A DNA stretch of 64,000 nucleotides from Faecalibacter bovis (GCF_017948305.1 NZ_CP072842.1:2300501-2364500), one strand, 5' to 3'. Shown: positions 53,524 through 62,571, counted from the first letter of the stretch. The notes: generated by a model not told the origin, from the sequence alone. A program made the numbers and translations.

Positions 53524-53937
53524 ATGGTAACGACACAAAAAAAACATATAGGACGCAACATCAGTCGCATTCGTGAAATGAAGGGAATGAAACAAGAAAC
53601 TTTAGCTGAACTGTTAGGTATTAGCCAACAAAAAATGTCGGTAATTGAAAACACACCGGATTTGGAAGATGCAAAACTGGACAATATCGCGAAAGCCCTT
53701 GAAGTACCTACACAAGCCATTAAAGAATATTCGGATGAACGAATGATTAATTACGTAAATAATTTCTACGACAATAGCTCATCTCAAGGTAATAGTTTTA
53801 ACCAAGGAATGTATACAACCTTCAACCCTTTAGATAAACTGGTAGAGGCATATGAAGAGAATAAAAAATTATACGAGCGTCTGTTAGCTGCTGAAAAGGA
53901 AAAATTAACTTATATAGAGCAATTATTAAAAAAATAA
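53524..53937 (+). CDS. XRE-family regulator, divergent from the unknown operon
   Basis: This 137-residue protein has an N-terminal HTH (IGRNISRIREMKGMKQETLA, LLGISQQKMSVIE) and a linker with YVNNFYDNSSSQ. It ends in a C-terminal coiled coil (KLVEAYEENKKLYERLLAAE) that should dimerise it. It shares a roughly 140-170 bp control region with the leftward four-gene operon and is its probable repressor. A hairpin terminator follows. Confidence 0.85.
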   Translation: MVTTQKKHIGRNISRIREMKGMKQETLAELLGISQQKMSVIENTPDLEDAKLDNIAKALEVPTQAIKEYSDERMINYVNNFYDNSSSQGNSFNQGMYTTFNPLDKLVEAYEENKKLYERLLAAEKEKLTYIEQLLKK

Positions 53938-53970
53938 ATTGTTATAAAAGCACACTATATTATATAAGTA

Positions 53971-54006
53971 AAAATAGTCTATGAATTTAATTCATAGACT
54001 ATTTTT
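53971..54006 (+). terminator. Terminator of the XRE gene
   Basis: AATAGTCTATGAA pairs perfectly with TTCATAGACTATT around TTTAA and is followed by TTTTTGTTT. Confidence 0.9.
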
Positions 54007-54458
54007 TGTTTACTGCTTTTATAATAAAAATATAGTTATTGTACTTTCTGCTTTTGTATAAAGTATTTAAATGTTTTTTACAATCAATGATAAGTATACA
54101 ATAGTAACATTTAGACTCTTAACTTTAGAATAATGATAATTCATACTCTTCTCCAGTATATAATTATCGGAGAACTTATTTTATTAATTAGTCTAATCTA
54201 TCATTTTATTTTTACTCATCTCTCACATAAAATAGTGATGATGATAGTTAATTAGTGGCAATAAGATACTATAAATAAAGGCAGGATAAAGGCAAGATAA
54301 AGGCAGGATACTTGCGGTAGAATGACTGGAATAGTATTGATATAAATATTTGTTTTACATAATGTAGTAAATCAATAAATCTTTAAATGAAAAAAAATTA
54401 GAATATTTATTTCATAATTAATATGTTTGCAACATACTAAATACAATAAAGTACAATT
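54007..54458. other. Intergenic region with three 11-bp tandem repeats
   Basis: No gene is seen. ATAAAGGCAGG, ATAAAGGCAAG and ATAAAGGCAGG lie head to tail at 54275-54307. The rest is AT-rich without clear signals. Confidence 0.6.
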
Positions 54459-54884
54459 ATGAAAAAAGCTGTTCTATTAGCAGGTTTAATAACTTTTACA
54501 TTCTCTTTAAGTAGTTGTGGAGTAATGTTTGGAGGTAGCCATTATGATGCAAATATAAAAGTTGCTGAACATCCAAATGCTCAAATTTATGCAAATGGAG
54601 AAAAGATTGGAGAAGGAGAAGTTTCTAAATCATTTAAAAGAAACAAAGATTTAAAGATTGAAGTAAAACAAGATGGTTGTGAACCAAAGTCACAGAATTT
54701 TGAAAAAACATTTAGAACTGGAAACTTTATTTTAAGTGTTATTTCATGGGGATTACCAGGAATTGTTGTTGATTTAGCTTCAGGAGCTTCATATAAACCA
54801 GATCATAAACATAATAATTCAATTGAGAAAGTTTCAGATAAAAAGTATAATTTCAATATTGATTATTCTGAGTGTAAATTATAA
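54459..54884 (+). CDS. Lipoprotein with PEGA-like domain (141 aa)
   Basis: A type II signal peptide ends SLSSCGVMF, with lipidation expected at Cys19. The middle segment (HPNAQIYANGEKIGEGEVSK, about residues 45-70) resembles the PEGA-type beta motif. A hydrophobic stretch (GNFILSVISWGLPGIVVDLASG) lies near residue 95 and may lie in the membrane. Related lipoproteins are common in Bacteroidota. Function is unknown. It is a single gene with its own terminator. Confidence 0.75.
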   Translation: MKKAVLLAGLITFTFSLSSCGVMFGGSHYDANIKVAEHPNAQIYANGEKIGEGEVSKSFKRNKDLKIEVKQDGCEPKSQNFEKTFRTGNFILSVISWGLPGIVVDLASGASYKPDHKHNNSIEKVSDKKYNFNIDYSECKL

Positions 54885-54890
54885 ATATTT

Positions 54891-54921
54891 CAACCTCAAC
54901 TATTAATTTTAGTTGAGGTTG
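54891..54921. terminator. Bidirectional terminator
   Basis: CAACCTCAACTA pairs with TAGTTGAGGTTG around a 7-base loop, between the convergent lipoprotein and YbjQ-type genes. Confidence 0.85.
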
Positions 54922-54927
54922 CTTGTT

Positions 54928-56022
54928 TTATAACAATTGCTCTTTCAATATTTCAATTTTTTCTGTTAGATTTTCAATTGCTGAATTTTTATTATAAAAC
55001 TTAGCATTAAAGCCATATTTATCATGGTAACAATGTTCACAATATTCATTTTCTTTATTGTTTGTATGTCCACAATTTGAATTTGTACACTTCCAAACTT
55101 CAATTTCTTCTGAAGAAAACATTCCTTTTTTCTTAGTCGTATATGTTACAATTTCTTTTACATTGTTGTTTATCGAGTTTAAAACATCTTCTATTTCTGC
55201 TATATCATTGGAGTCATAAATTGCTTTATCAAATCTTGTTAGAAGAATAGCTATTTTTTTATCTATGTGGTTTTCAGATTGTAATAAATGTTTAATCTTA
55301 TTAAAATCTATTAGATTTAATTCTTCTATGATTTTATATATAGCAACGTTCATTTCTGTATTATTACTATTTTTTAAGTATTTGTAAAGTTTATCTATTA
55401 CAATATCACTATCTAAGGATTGTAAATATCTTGAGTATTGAACTTTAAAAGGTTCTATTTCATTTTCTGCATTATTTTTTAATAGATATTCATATATAAC
55501 AATTAAGAAATCAAAAGCTTCTTTTATTTCATTATTGATTATTAATTCCCAAAATTCATTTGTGATATTAGCTTTATTTTCAGTTAATTCTTTAATTGTT
55601 TTACGAGTTTTAATTAGGTTGTTTAAATAATCAGCTGAAACAATGTTGTTTTGATCTTTTTGAACCTCATTATTTTCAAATAATATTGGTGTACCGATTG
55701 CAGTAATCATAAACATAGATTTTCCCTTTCCTGAGATTTCATCTACATCTATTTTAAGTCCTACGATACAATTTGCACCAAGTCTATAAGCGTCTAATTT
55801 CAGCTTATTAATTGCTTCATCATAGATAGAAGCTATTTGTTTTTGAAATTCGATAGAGCGACCTCCAAATACGTCTGAAAGGCCACCGATAAAATCAGAG
55901 ATTAAGTTTGTACCAGCTACTACATGAGAAGTTACTGGATTAAAATGTTGTACTATTTTGTAATTTCCAACTGTTGTGGTTGTTAATACAAGTATTTCTT
56001 TAGGGTTGGTTAGTTTTTTCAT
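54928..56022 (-). CDS. YbjQ/UPF0145-domain protein with C-terminal zinc ribbon
   Basis: This is a 364-residue protein. Residues 1-125 match the YbjQ (UPF0145, once called heavy-metal-binding) family, a pentamer-forming fold: GGRSIEFQKQIASIYDEAIN, LGANCIVGLKIDVDEI and MFMITAIGTPI. The middle (about 140-290) is helical. Near 315-340 is a zinc ribbon, CX4C ... CEHC (CTNSNC and YCEHCYHDKYG). It is preceded by the 125-residue gene with 3 bases between, so the two form an operon. The role is unknown. Confidence 0.8.
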   Translation of the reverse strand: MKKLTNPKEILVLTTTTVGNYKIVQHFNPVTSHVVAGTNLISDFIGGLSDVFGGRSIEFQKQIASIYDEAINKLKLDAYRLGANCIVGLKIDVDEISGKGKSMFMITAIGTPILFENNEVQKDQNNIVSADYLNNLIKTRKTIKELTENKANITNEFWELIINNEIKEAFDFLIVIYEYLLKNNAENEIEPFKVQYSRYLQSLDSDIVIDKLYKYLKNSNNTEMNVAIYKIIEELNLIDFNKIKHLLQSENHIDKKIAILLTRFDKAIYDSNDIAEIEDVLNSINNNVKEIVTYTTKKKGMFSSEEIEVWKCTNSNCGHTNNKENEYCEHCYHDKYGFNAKFYNKNSAIENLTEKIEILKEQLL

Positions 56023-56025
56023 TTT

Positions 56026-56403
56026 TTAAATATAAAATTGCCCTTTATCTATAATGTTTTTATGTATAGATTTCAAGTTTTCATAATCTTCATTTAATTG
56101 ATTAATGTCTTTATATTCTTTACTTTTAGTATAATTATCATTATTATCTTTTGATTGAAATTTGAGGATTAGAATATTATCTTTTATCATAATATTAGTA
56201 TAAAGCTCACACTTTTTTATTGTATTATCATTTTTATTATAGAATACCGCAGTCTTTATATTATTATATAAACACCATCCCAGTATCTCATAATTTTTGT
56301 TTTTTGATAATGAATAAGTAGTCTTAATAGTTTGTTTTAAAATTGTACTACTAATTTTAGTTTTTTTAAGAATTACTTCGACGTTTTTAATTTCTACTTC
56401 CAT
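56026..56403 (-). CDS. Hypothetical protein (125 aa)
   Basis: This soluble, Lys/Asn-rich, beta-rich protein reads MEVEIKNVEVILKKTKISST ... YEILGWCLYNNIKTAVFYNK. It has no signal or membrane segment, and no family is recognised. It is first of a two-gene operon with the YbjQ/zinc-ribbon gene and is presumably functionally linked to it. It is the last gene before the island's right boundary. Confidence 0.65.
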   Translation of the reverse strand: MEVEIKNVEVILKKTKISSTILKQTIKTTYSLSKNKNYEILGWCLYNNIKTAVFYNKNDNTIKKCELYTNIMIKDNILILKFQSKDNNDNYTKSKEYKDINQLNEDYENLKSIHKNIIDKGQFYI

Positions 56404-56439
56404 AATAATGTAATTTTTGTTATTTAAATATATAAATAA

Positions 56440-56459
56440 ACCCTCAAATAAATGAGGGT
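56440..56459 (-). terminator. Small hairpin upstream of the 125-aa gene
   Basis: ACCCTCA pairs with TGAGGGT around AATAAA. On the minus strand a T-rich run follows, as in a terminator that would stop read-through before the two-gene operon. Confidence 0.5.
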
Positions 56460-56788
56460 CTGAAGTTTTATTAAATGCTACATAAATAACATTATCTACA
56501 TTAATTATGATTTCTGAACAATTGCCAGTTGTGATTAATTAGAAAATCAGCTAAATCATATCCTTTATTACGTTGTTTAGTTGTGGCAACTTTTTCTAAA
56601 TAATCAGATACACAGATCTGTATAATTGCTTAGGATCAAAGATTTTAGCTAATTCATTTAAAAAATATAAAATTACTATAGCTTTATTAAGAGGAATTAA
56701 GGACCTTTATTTCACTCATTTCTAAGAAAAACTATAGTAAAAAAATCAATATCTAAGAGGATATAAATAAAGTGTATTTTGTGAAAAA
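56460..56788. other. Right island arm, no gene
   Basis: There are AT-rich bases and scattered stops in all frames that I followed. It does not match the right end of the first island unit (35413-35548). Confidence 0.35.
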
Positions 56789-56822
56789 TAAAACCTCCTA
56801 AAATCAGCGTTTTAAGAGGTTT
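56789..56822 (-). terminator. Terminator after mnmE
   Basis: AAACCTCCTAAAA pairs with TTTTAAGAGGTTT around TCAGCG with one mismatch. On the minus strand it has a T-rich tail. It lies 35 bases past the mnmE stop, inside the island, so the island supplies mnmE with a new terminator. Confidence 0.8.
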
Positions 56823-56855
56823 GTTATATGTTTTGTTATGGTTTACTTAGATGAG

Positions 56856-56874
56856 TTTACTTTCCGATACAGAA
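56856..56874. repeat. Right attachment-site direct repeat (3' end of mnmE)
   Basis: TTTACTTTCCGATACAGAA covers the last codons and stop of mnmE. It is identical to 18079-18097. Confidence 0.85.
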
Positions 56875-58254
56875 CTTCCCGAAAATAGTTCCTAAAATAT
56901 CTTGGTCCACGTCAATTTCTCCGGTGATGTGTCCTAAATAAGTTAAGGCTTCGCGGATGTCCATGGCTAATAAATCACCTGGAAGACCACTGTCCATTCC
57001 TTGTTTAATTTTACCAATTTGGATTAACGTATTTTGTAAAGCTTCTAAGTGACGTGAATTGGTTACAATTGTATCATCTTGACTAGAACCTTTCAATTTC
57101 ATTTGATAAACCAACTGCTCTTTTAATGCATCAATATTGTATTGATCTTTTGCTGAAATTTCTAAATGAACTACATCTTTAAATTCTTGACGAATAGCAT
57201 CAGAAATCGCCGATTGCTTGTTTGTTACATCAATTTTATTGGCAACGTTAAATAGGATTTTTCCTTTACCTTGAAGTTCATCTAATTGTTGCGCAATTTG
57301 ATTTTCTTCGGTAATATTAGCATCGTACAGGTAAATCACGATAGTTGCATCGTTAATTTTTTCGAAAGTTTTTTCGATACCTATTTGTTCAATTGTATCT
57401 CCAGCTTTACGAATTCCGGCAGTATCAATGAAACGGAATCCAACACCTTCGATATAGATTGTTTCTTCGATGGTATCACGAGTTGTTCCTTCAATATCCG
57501 AAACAATTGCACGTTCTTCGTTTAATAAGGCATTTAATAAAGTAGATTTTCCTGCATTTGGAGCTCCGACAATAGCAACAGGTACACCATTTTTAATAAC
57601 ATTTCCGAAGGCAAACGAATCTGCCAAACGTTTTAAAATTGATTGTAACTGATTTAATAAAGCATAAAATTGAGTTCGATCAGCAAATTCTACATCTTCT
57701 TCAGAAAAATCTAACTCTAATTCCATTAAAGCTGCGAAATTAATCATCTGATCACGCAAATCTTTAATTTGATTAGAAAATCCTCCACGCATTTGTTTAA
57801 TGGCAACTTCATGCGATGCTTTAGAATCTGAGGCAATCAAATCCGCAACGGCTTCGGCTTGAGTTAAATCCATTTTTCCATTCCAAAATGCTCTAAATGT
57901 ATATTCTCCTGGATTGGCATTGCGAATGCCTATTTTATTTAAAAGTTCTAAAACTTTTTGCTGTATATAAATAGAACCGTGTGTAGAAATTTCTACGACA
58001 TCTTCACCTGTGTATGAATGTGGATTTTTAAATATAGAAAATAAAGCTTCGTCAATAATTGTGTCATCATCCATAACATAACCTAAGTGTATGGTATGTG
58101 ATTCTGCATCAGTTAATGATTTGTTCTTATTAAATTTTGATTGATAAATCTGAGCTACTTTGGTGATGGCTTCTGGTCCTGAAATTCGTATAACGGCTAT
58201 GGCACCCATTCCGTTGGCTGTAGCTAAAGCGCAAATTGTATCGTTATTTATCAT
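56857..58254 (-). CDS. mnmE: tRNA modification GTPase MnmE (TrmE)
   Basis: This 465-residue protein works with MnmG to modify the wobble uridine of certain tRNAs (cmnm5U), using 5-formyl-THF and GTP. The N-terminal formyl-THF domain opens MINNDTICALATANGMGAIA. Helical regions flank the G domain, with P-loop GAPNAGKSTLLNALL near residue 231, VSDIEGTTRDTIEE (G2), IDTAGIRKAG (G3) and NVANKIDV (G4). The C-terminal CIGK carries the essential cysteine. The island insertion preserves this end exactly, so the gene should be functional. Confidence 0.95.
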   Translation of the reverse strand: MINNDTICALATANGMGAIAVIRISGPEAITKVAQIYQSKFNKNKSLTDAESHTIHLGYVMDDDTIIDEALFSIFKNPHSYTGEDVVEISTHGSIYIQQKVLELLNKIGIRNANPGEYTFRAFWNGKMDLTQAEAVADLIASDSKASHEVAIKQMRGGFSNQIKDLRDQMINFAALMELELDFSEEDVEFADRTQFYALLNQLQSILKRLADSFAFGNVIKNGVPVAIVGAPNAGKSTLLNALLNEERAIVSDIEGTTRDTIEETIYIEGVGFRFIDTAGIRKAGDTIEQIGIEKTFEKINDATIVIYLYDANITEENQIAQQLDELQGKGKILFNVANKIDVTNKQSAISDAIRQEFKDVVHLEISAKDQYNIDALKEQLVYQMKLKGSSQDDTIVTNSRHLEALQNTLIQIGKIKQGMDSGLPGDLLAMDIREALTYLGHITGEIDVDQDILGTIFGKFCIGK

Positions 58255-58258
58255 TGTA

Positions 58259-58266
58259 CAAAAATA
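58259..58266 (-). promoter_or_regulatory. Putative -7 box of mnmE
   Basis: On the minus strand TATTTTTG ends 4 bases before the ATG at 58254, a near-leaderless arrangement like that of mutS2. No -33 TTTG is clear at the right distance. Confidence 0.35.
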
Positions 58267-58394
58267 ATTAAAATCTAATTAATATAGTCTGATTATAATT
58301 TACGTATTATTTTTTTACTATAGGTTTATAGTATATATTTGCGGCTGCTTAAAATTTAAGTGTTTTTAAATAAGGGAAATAACAAAAAAAAATT

Positions 58395-59173
58395 ATGTAT
58401 ATTAATAAACTGTTTATACTATTAAGTTAATTTTTAGTATCATCATTAAATGCACAAGTAGGGATTAATACAGATAAACCTACACGAAAATTGGACATTA
58501 ATGGTGATTTAAGAATTTCAGACTTGGATAATAATTTTCTTTTGCCCAAGTTTGTATCAATAATTTAAATCCAAAAGCTACACTAGATATAAATGGTGAC
58601 CTAAAAATTAATAAAACAGAAATTAAAAATACTGATCCAACTATAAAAATGTGTTAGTTGTCGATAAAGATGGAAATATTGATTATCACGATAAAACAGA
58701 ATATAATTGATAATGTATATGAATATAGTGTAGAGACAAAAAACATTATATATCTACAACACCAGATATTACAAAACAAGTACCTTGTGGTAAATTTTTA
58801 ATTAGATTTGCTGAAGCTAGTCCAAATAATACAACGGTAAATCCAGTTCCTCAGATTAAATTAAATAGTAATACAGAAAATTTACAAGAAAATATTTTTT
58901 ATTCGATTATTTCTAAAAAGAATAGTTCTTAAAATGGTTTTGGTAATTCTGCTAAGTTAGAAACAAATAAGACGATCACAGTGGATAAATCTAATTTTAT
59001 AAATTTAGCTATAAACAAGTAGTTCTTATTCTATAAATGAATTGATTGAAGTTTATCTAAGTTATCCAGGAGACGAAGATTTTTATAGATTAACTTTTAT
59101 TGCAAGAACAATGCAATCGTTAAGTGGTTCGGGAGATACAAATAGTTACACTTTACTTTGTGAGAAATTCTAA
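58395..59173 (+). pseudogene. Decayed secreted-protein gene
   Basis: An ATG opens MYINKLFILLS, then TAA at 58428, then FLVSSLNAQVGINTDKPTRK and LDINGDLRISDLDNNFLLPK. Later frames give ATLDINGDLKINKTEI, GKFLIRFAEASPNNTTVNPV and a final YTLLCEKF before the stop. Several stops and shifts break it. The intact ancestor would be a secreted protein of about 250 residues whose N-terminus resembles the LP-type repeats of flavobacterial surface proteins. It ends in a good terminator. Confidence 0.75.
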
Positions 59174-59183
59174 TCAATTAGAT

Positions 59184-59216
59184 AAAAAAAACCACTTCAT
59201 AAGAAGTGGTTTTTTA
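59184..59216. terminator. Bidirectional terminator
   Basis: ACCACTTC at 59191-59198 pairs with GAAGTGGT at 59203-59210, extended by A and T runs on the two sides. It lies between the pseudogene and the convergent SIMPL gene. Confidence 0.9.
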
Positions 59217-59217
59217 A

Positions 59218-59952
59218 TTATTTCGTTCCAAAACTAGTTTTTACTGTAATCTGAGCAGTTTTTTGTCGGGAAGTCGTATTAAATGATCCACCATAAGAAT
59301 AAACTTCATTATCATTTTTACCTGTGATTTGAAAAATTCCTAAATCAGCTTTTTTCAATTCACCTAAATTGCTTCCAGCTTTCGTTGCAATATTTTCAGC
59401 GCGCTGTTTTGCATTTTCTGAAGCTTGTGCGATTAATTCTAATTTCAAATCTTCTAATTTTGAATAATAATAGTTCGGATTTGATGAATTTAATTCAATT
59501 CCTTGACTTATTAAATTTGAAATTTCTCTTGAAGCTTTTTCAATTTTATCCAAATCTTTCGATTCAATTGTTACATCCTGAGATAAAATATATCCATTAA
59601 AATGGCTGATTGAATTTCCATTCACATCAGTTCCATATTGTATATCTTTTGTAATATTAACCGCTTCAAAAACTATTTCATTAGCTTTAATTCCTTGCGA
59701 TATTAAAAAATTTTTAACTACAATTTGATCTTGTTTTAATTGATCTGAAGCCGTTTTTAAATCAAAATTATTACGACTATAAGTAGCTCTCCATTTAACT
59801 AAGTCAGCATCAAAATCCTTTAAAGCATTTCCTGTTACATTTATATTTTCGTTGCTGTTAAATTTATATTTATAGGCATTTCCGATAATTAATGTAGCAG
59901 TTACTAAAGCAATTGCCGCTATGGTTGCAACAATTAAAGATGTTTTGTTCAT
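59218..59952 (-). CDS. SIMPL-domain (DUF541) protein
   Basis: This is a 244-residue protein with an N-terminal signal anchor (SLIVATIAAIALVTATLIIG). The SIMPL domain follows: INVTGNALKDFDADLVKWRA, VKNFLISQGIKANEIVFEAVNI, YILSQDVTIESKDLDKIEK, then ENAKQRAENIATKAGSNLGE. Related proteins (e.g. BP26/OMP28) form channel-like rings in the periplasm; their role is poorly known. It is a single gene. Confidence 0.85.
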   Translation of the reverse strand: MNKTSLIVATIAAIALVTATLIIGNAYKYKFNSNENINVTGNALKDFDADLVKWRATYSRNNFDLKTASDQLKQDQIVVKNFLISQGIKANEIVFEAVNITKDIQYGTDVNGNSISHFNGYILSQDVTIESKDLDKIEKASREISNLISQGIELNSSNPNYYYSKLEDLKLELIAQASENAKQRAENIATKAGSNLGELKKADLGIFQITGKNDNEVYSYGGSFNTTSRQKTAQITVKTSFGTK

Positions 59953-60027
59953 ATTTATAATATAGATTTTAGGTTACATTATAAATATTTCAAATGATAT
60001 GCCAATATGAATGAAATGCGAATGATA

Positions 60028-60636
60028 TTAATCCATGATAAACAAAATTAAATCACCTGATTGATAAGTGATTTCAATTTCATCATCAACAGCTATATTT
60101 CTTGTTCCAATTCGATTTATAATATTCAAATCTTCATTATTTATTGGATATTCTAATCCTTTTGTAATAATTCCTTTCGTTTCAGGAAATGGAAAAAGTG
60201 AAATGGTTTTCCCTAAAATATTATTTAATTTAAAAGGGCTGGAAATGAAGCTATATGTTGAATAATTATCATAAAAAGTAATCGATAATGAATCTTTAAA
60301 TTTATACGCTGCGTTTAAATTTCCTAAAAAATGATCTTGTTGTTTTCCACTTGCTCCTAAAACATCAACTGAATTAAAGCCTTGATTTTTGATAATTTGC
60401 AATGCTTTTTCAAAATCCGTGAAATTTTGATCCGGAGTATGTATTATTTCAGAACTTTCGGGAAATTTTTCTGTTTGAATCGAATCAAAATCGCCTGTGA
60501 TGATATCTGGTATTATTCCTAAATCTTTAAGATATTCATACGATCCATCAGTACAAAAAATCTTTTGATACTTTGTGATGATTGGAGTTTTATCTGGAAC
60601 TTCTCCGTTTAGAAATAGAATCGCTTTTTTATTCAC
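60028..60636 (-). CDS. thiN: Thiamine pyrophosphokinase
   Basis: This 202-residue enzyme converts thiamine to thiamine pyrophosphate with ATP. Motifs are IFCTDGSYEYLKDLGIIPDI, ITGDFDSI, then TPDQNFTDFEKALQII and VLGASGKQQDHFLGNL. The substrate-binding C-terminal domain is beta-rich (KGLEYPINNEDLN). It overlaps the preceding gene by 8 bases. No TPP riboswitch is visible. Confidence 0.9.
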   Translation of the reverse strand: MNKKAILFLNGEVPDKTPIITKYQKIFCTDGSYEYLKDLGIIPDIITGDFDSIQTEKFPESSEIIHTPDQNFTDFEKALQIIKNQGFNSVDVLGASGKQQDHFLGNLNAAYKFKDSLSITFYDNYSTYSFISSPFKLNNILGKTISLFPFPETKGIITKGLEYPINNEDLNIINRIGTRNIAVDDEIEITYQSGDLILFIMD

Positions 60637-61195
60637 CAGGAATCCATTTAATTTCGTCGTGATTATTATCCTTTGCTATTTTACGAGCTGCTGTAAATAA
60701 ATAATCAGAAAGACGATTAATGTATTTTGCTAATTCTGGTCTAATTTCTTCAACATGCGATAAACTAACGATTAATCGTTCAGCTCTTCGGCAAATACAT
60801 CTAGCAACATGTGCATGAGAAGACGCTTGATTTCCACCTGGAAGAATAAAATGTGTCATTATTTCTAACTCAGCATCAATCGCATCAATCCAATTTTCCA
60901 ATTGTGTAATGTCTTCCTCTTTTATCATTACTTTTAGTCGAGGTGTGCCGTTTGCTAGCATAATTTTATCAGCTGGTGTAGCTAATTCAGCACCAATATT
61001 GAATAAATCTTTCTGAATTGTAATAAATTCTTCATTAAGCTTAGCATCGATAGGATAAGATCTAATTAATCCAATGTAAGAATTTAATTCATCAACAGTT
61101 CCGTAGGTGTCAATTCTAATGTTATCCTTTGCAACTTTTGTACCTCCGTATAATGATGTAGTTCCTTTATCTCCAGTTTTCGTATAAATTTTCAT
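60629..61195 (-). CDS. pduO: Cob(I)alamin adenosyltransferase, PduO type
   Basis: This 188-residue enzyme transfers the adenosyl group of ATP to cob(I)alamin. It has MKIYTKTGDKGTTSLYGGTK, IDTYGTVDELNSYIG, FILPGGNQASSHAHVARCIC-type motifs, and RRAERLIVSLSH followed by YINRLSDYLFTAAR. These are the ATP- and cobalamin-binding segments of the PduO/MMAB family. It lies 8 bases into thiN, so the two are coupled. Confidence 0.95.
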   Translation of the reverse strand: MKIYTKTGDKGTTSLYGGTKVAKDNIRIDTYGTVDELNSYIGLIRSYPIDAKLNEEFITIQKDLFNIGAELATPADKIMLANGTPRLKVMIKEEDITQLENWIDAIDAELEIMTHFILPGGNQASSHAHVARCICRRAERLIVSLSHVEEIRPELAKYINRLSDYLFTAARKIAKDNNHDEIKWIPGE

Positions 61196-61229
61196 GTTGT
61201 TTTTTTAATGATTTTAAAAGTAATGATTT

Positions 61230-62453
61230 TTATTTATTACCAATTAATAGCTTAGTTGATAATTTGAAACCAAAAGCCGTAATTAATAAAACTATTGCAG
61301 TACCAAACCATAACATTTCAAAATTATATTTCGTTGCGATCCATGTTCCAATAAATGGTGAAACTATAAAAGCCAATGCTCCAGAAAGTCCATTTATTCC
61401 CATATAAGCACCTTTATTTTTAACACCAGCTCGTAAAGCGGTAACGGTAGACAGGAAAGGTAAAACCAACATTTCGCCAATACTCATCAAGAAAATTGCC
61501 ATATACATGATAATTAATGCATGTGTAAATCCAAAAATTGAATAACTGATTGCGGTAATGATAGAACCATAAAATAAAATTTCTGTAATTGTAAATTTCT
61601 TTTCTGCCCAATGCACTAATAACATCTCTAATAAGAATACACAAAAACCACTGAAACCAATTAATAATCCAATTTCATTTTGAGATAATTTAACTACTTC
61701 TTTATAAAATAATGGAAGTGTATTTAAAATTTGGAAAAATGCAATACAAAACGTTGAACAGAAAACTGTAAATAATATAAATTTCCAATCTGTATATGCA
61801 TTTCGTTCTTTTACAGGAGTTTCAACTTCTTGTACTTCAGCTTCTGTAGGATCAACTTCGTTGCGTTCTTTTCTATTGTAAAAGAATTTTATAAAGGCGA
61901 TTCCTGCAATACCAGCTGCGATTGCGTTTCCGTAAAATAATAAATCATAAGAGTAATTTGATAAAAATCCTCCTAAAGCAGGACCGAACGAAAATCCTAA
62001 ATTAACAGCCATACGATTTAATGAAAATGCACGCGTAATGTTTTCTTTCTTTGCATACTTTGTAATTGCTACCGAATTTGCTGGTAAAAAAATCATGGTA
62101 ACCGTACTTAAAACTAACATCATTAATGCTGCTGATTCTAAAGTTTGGAAATGAGGTAAAATAGCAAATAATGGAGCACTTAGAAATAAACTTATTGCCT
62201 GGACTTTAAAATTTCCAAGTTTATCTGTTAAATATCCACCTAAGAATGAACCAATTAATGAACCAATTCCAAAGCAACTTAAAACGATTCCGGAATCTTC
62301 TAACGTAAATCCTAATTTATCAGTTAGGTATATTCCTAAAAATGGTAATACCATAGATCCTGTTCTGTTTAATAGCATTACAATAGCCAACATCCAAGAT
62401 TCTTTTGATAAACCACTGTACGAATCTATATATATTTTTAGTATCTTTTTCAT
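61230..62453 (-). CDS. MFS transporter (407 aa)
   Basis: The start is set at MKKILKIYIDSYSGLSKES; a longer frame adds 18 polar residues across a TACTTTTG promoter-like box (62471-62478). Twelve hydrophobic segments are visible. Motif A-like GGYLTDKLGNFKVQ follows the second helix, and the hydrophilic loop between helices 6 and 7 is acidic (EVDPTEAEVQEVETPVKE). It resembles drug-exporter-type MFS proteins such as MdtH-like transporters. The substrate is unknown. Confidence 0.85.
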   Translation of the reverse strand: MKKILKIYIDSYSGLSKESWMLAIVMLLNRTGSMVLPFLGIYLTDKLGFTLEDSGIVLSCFGIGSLIGSFLGGYLTDKLGNFKVQAISLFLSAPLFAILPHFQTLESAALMMLVLSTVTMIFLPANSVAITKYAKKENITRAFSLNRMAVNLGFSFGPALGGFLSNYSYDLLFYGNAIAAGIAGIAFIKFFYNRKERNEVDPTEAEVQEVETPVKERNAYTDWKFILFTVFCSTFCIAFFQILNTLPLFYKEVVKLSQNEIGLLIGFSGFCVFLLEMLLVHWAEKKFTITEILFYGSIITAISYSIFGFTHALIIMYMAIFLMSIGEMLVLPFLSTVTALRAGVKNKGAYMGINGLSGALAFIVSPFIGTWIATKYNFEMLWFGTAIVLLITAFGFKLSTKLLIGNK

Positions 62454-62571
62454 ATTCAAATTTTCCGGTGCAAAAGTAAGATGTATTTTATTATTTTTTT
62501 CTATCAATTACGCTTTAATACTAGATTTTTATACATTTGAGAAAATTTAATTTCATAAACCTAAGCAAACG

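Noticed and set aside
54275-54307. Three 11-bp tandem repeats as iterons or an origin
   Set aside because: There are only three copies, and there is no replication gene nearby and no other origin feature.
59952-60028. TPP riboswitch or cobalamin riboswitch near thiN/pduO
   Set aside because: No thi-box or B12-box sequence is seen upstream of either gene, and the gaps are too short.
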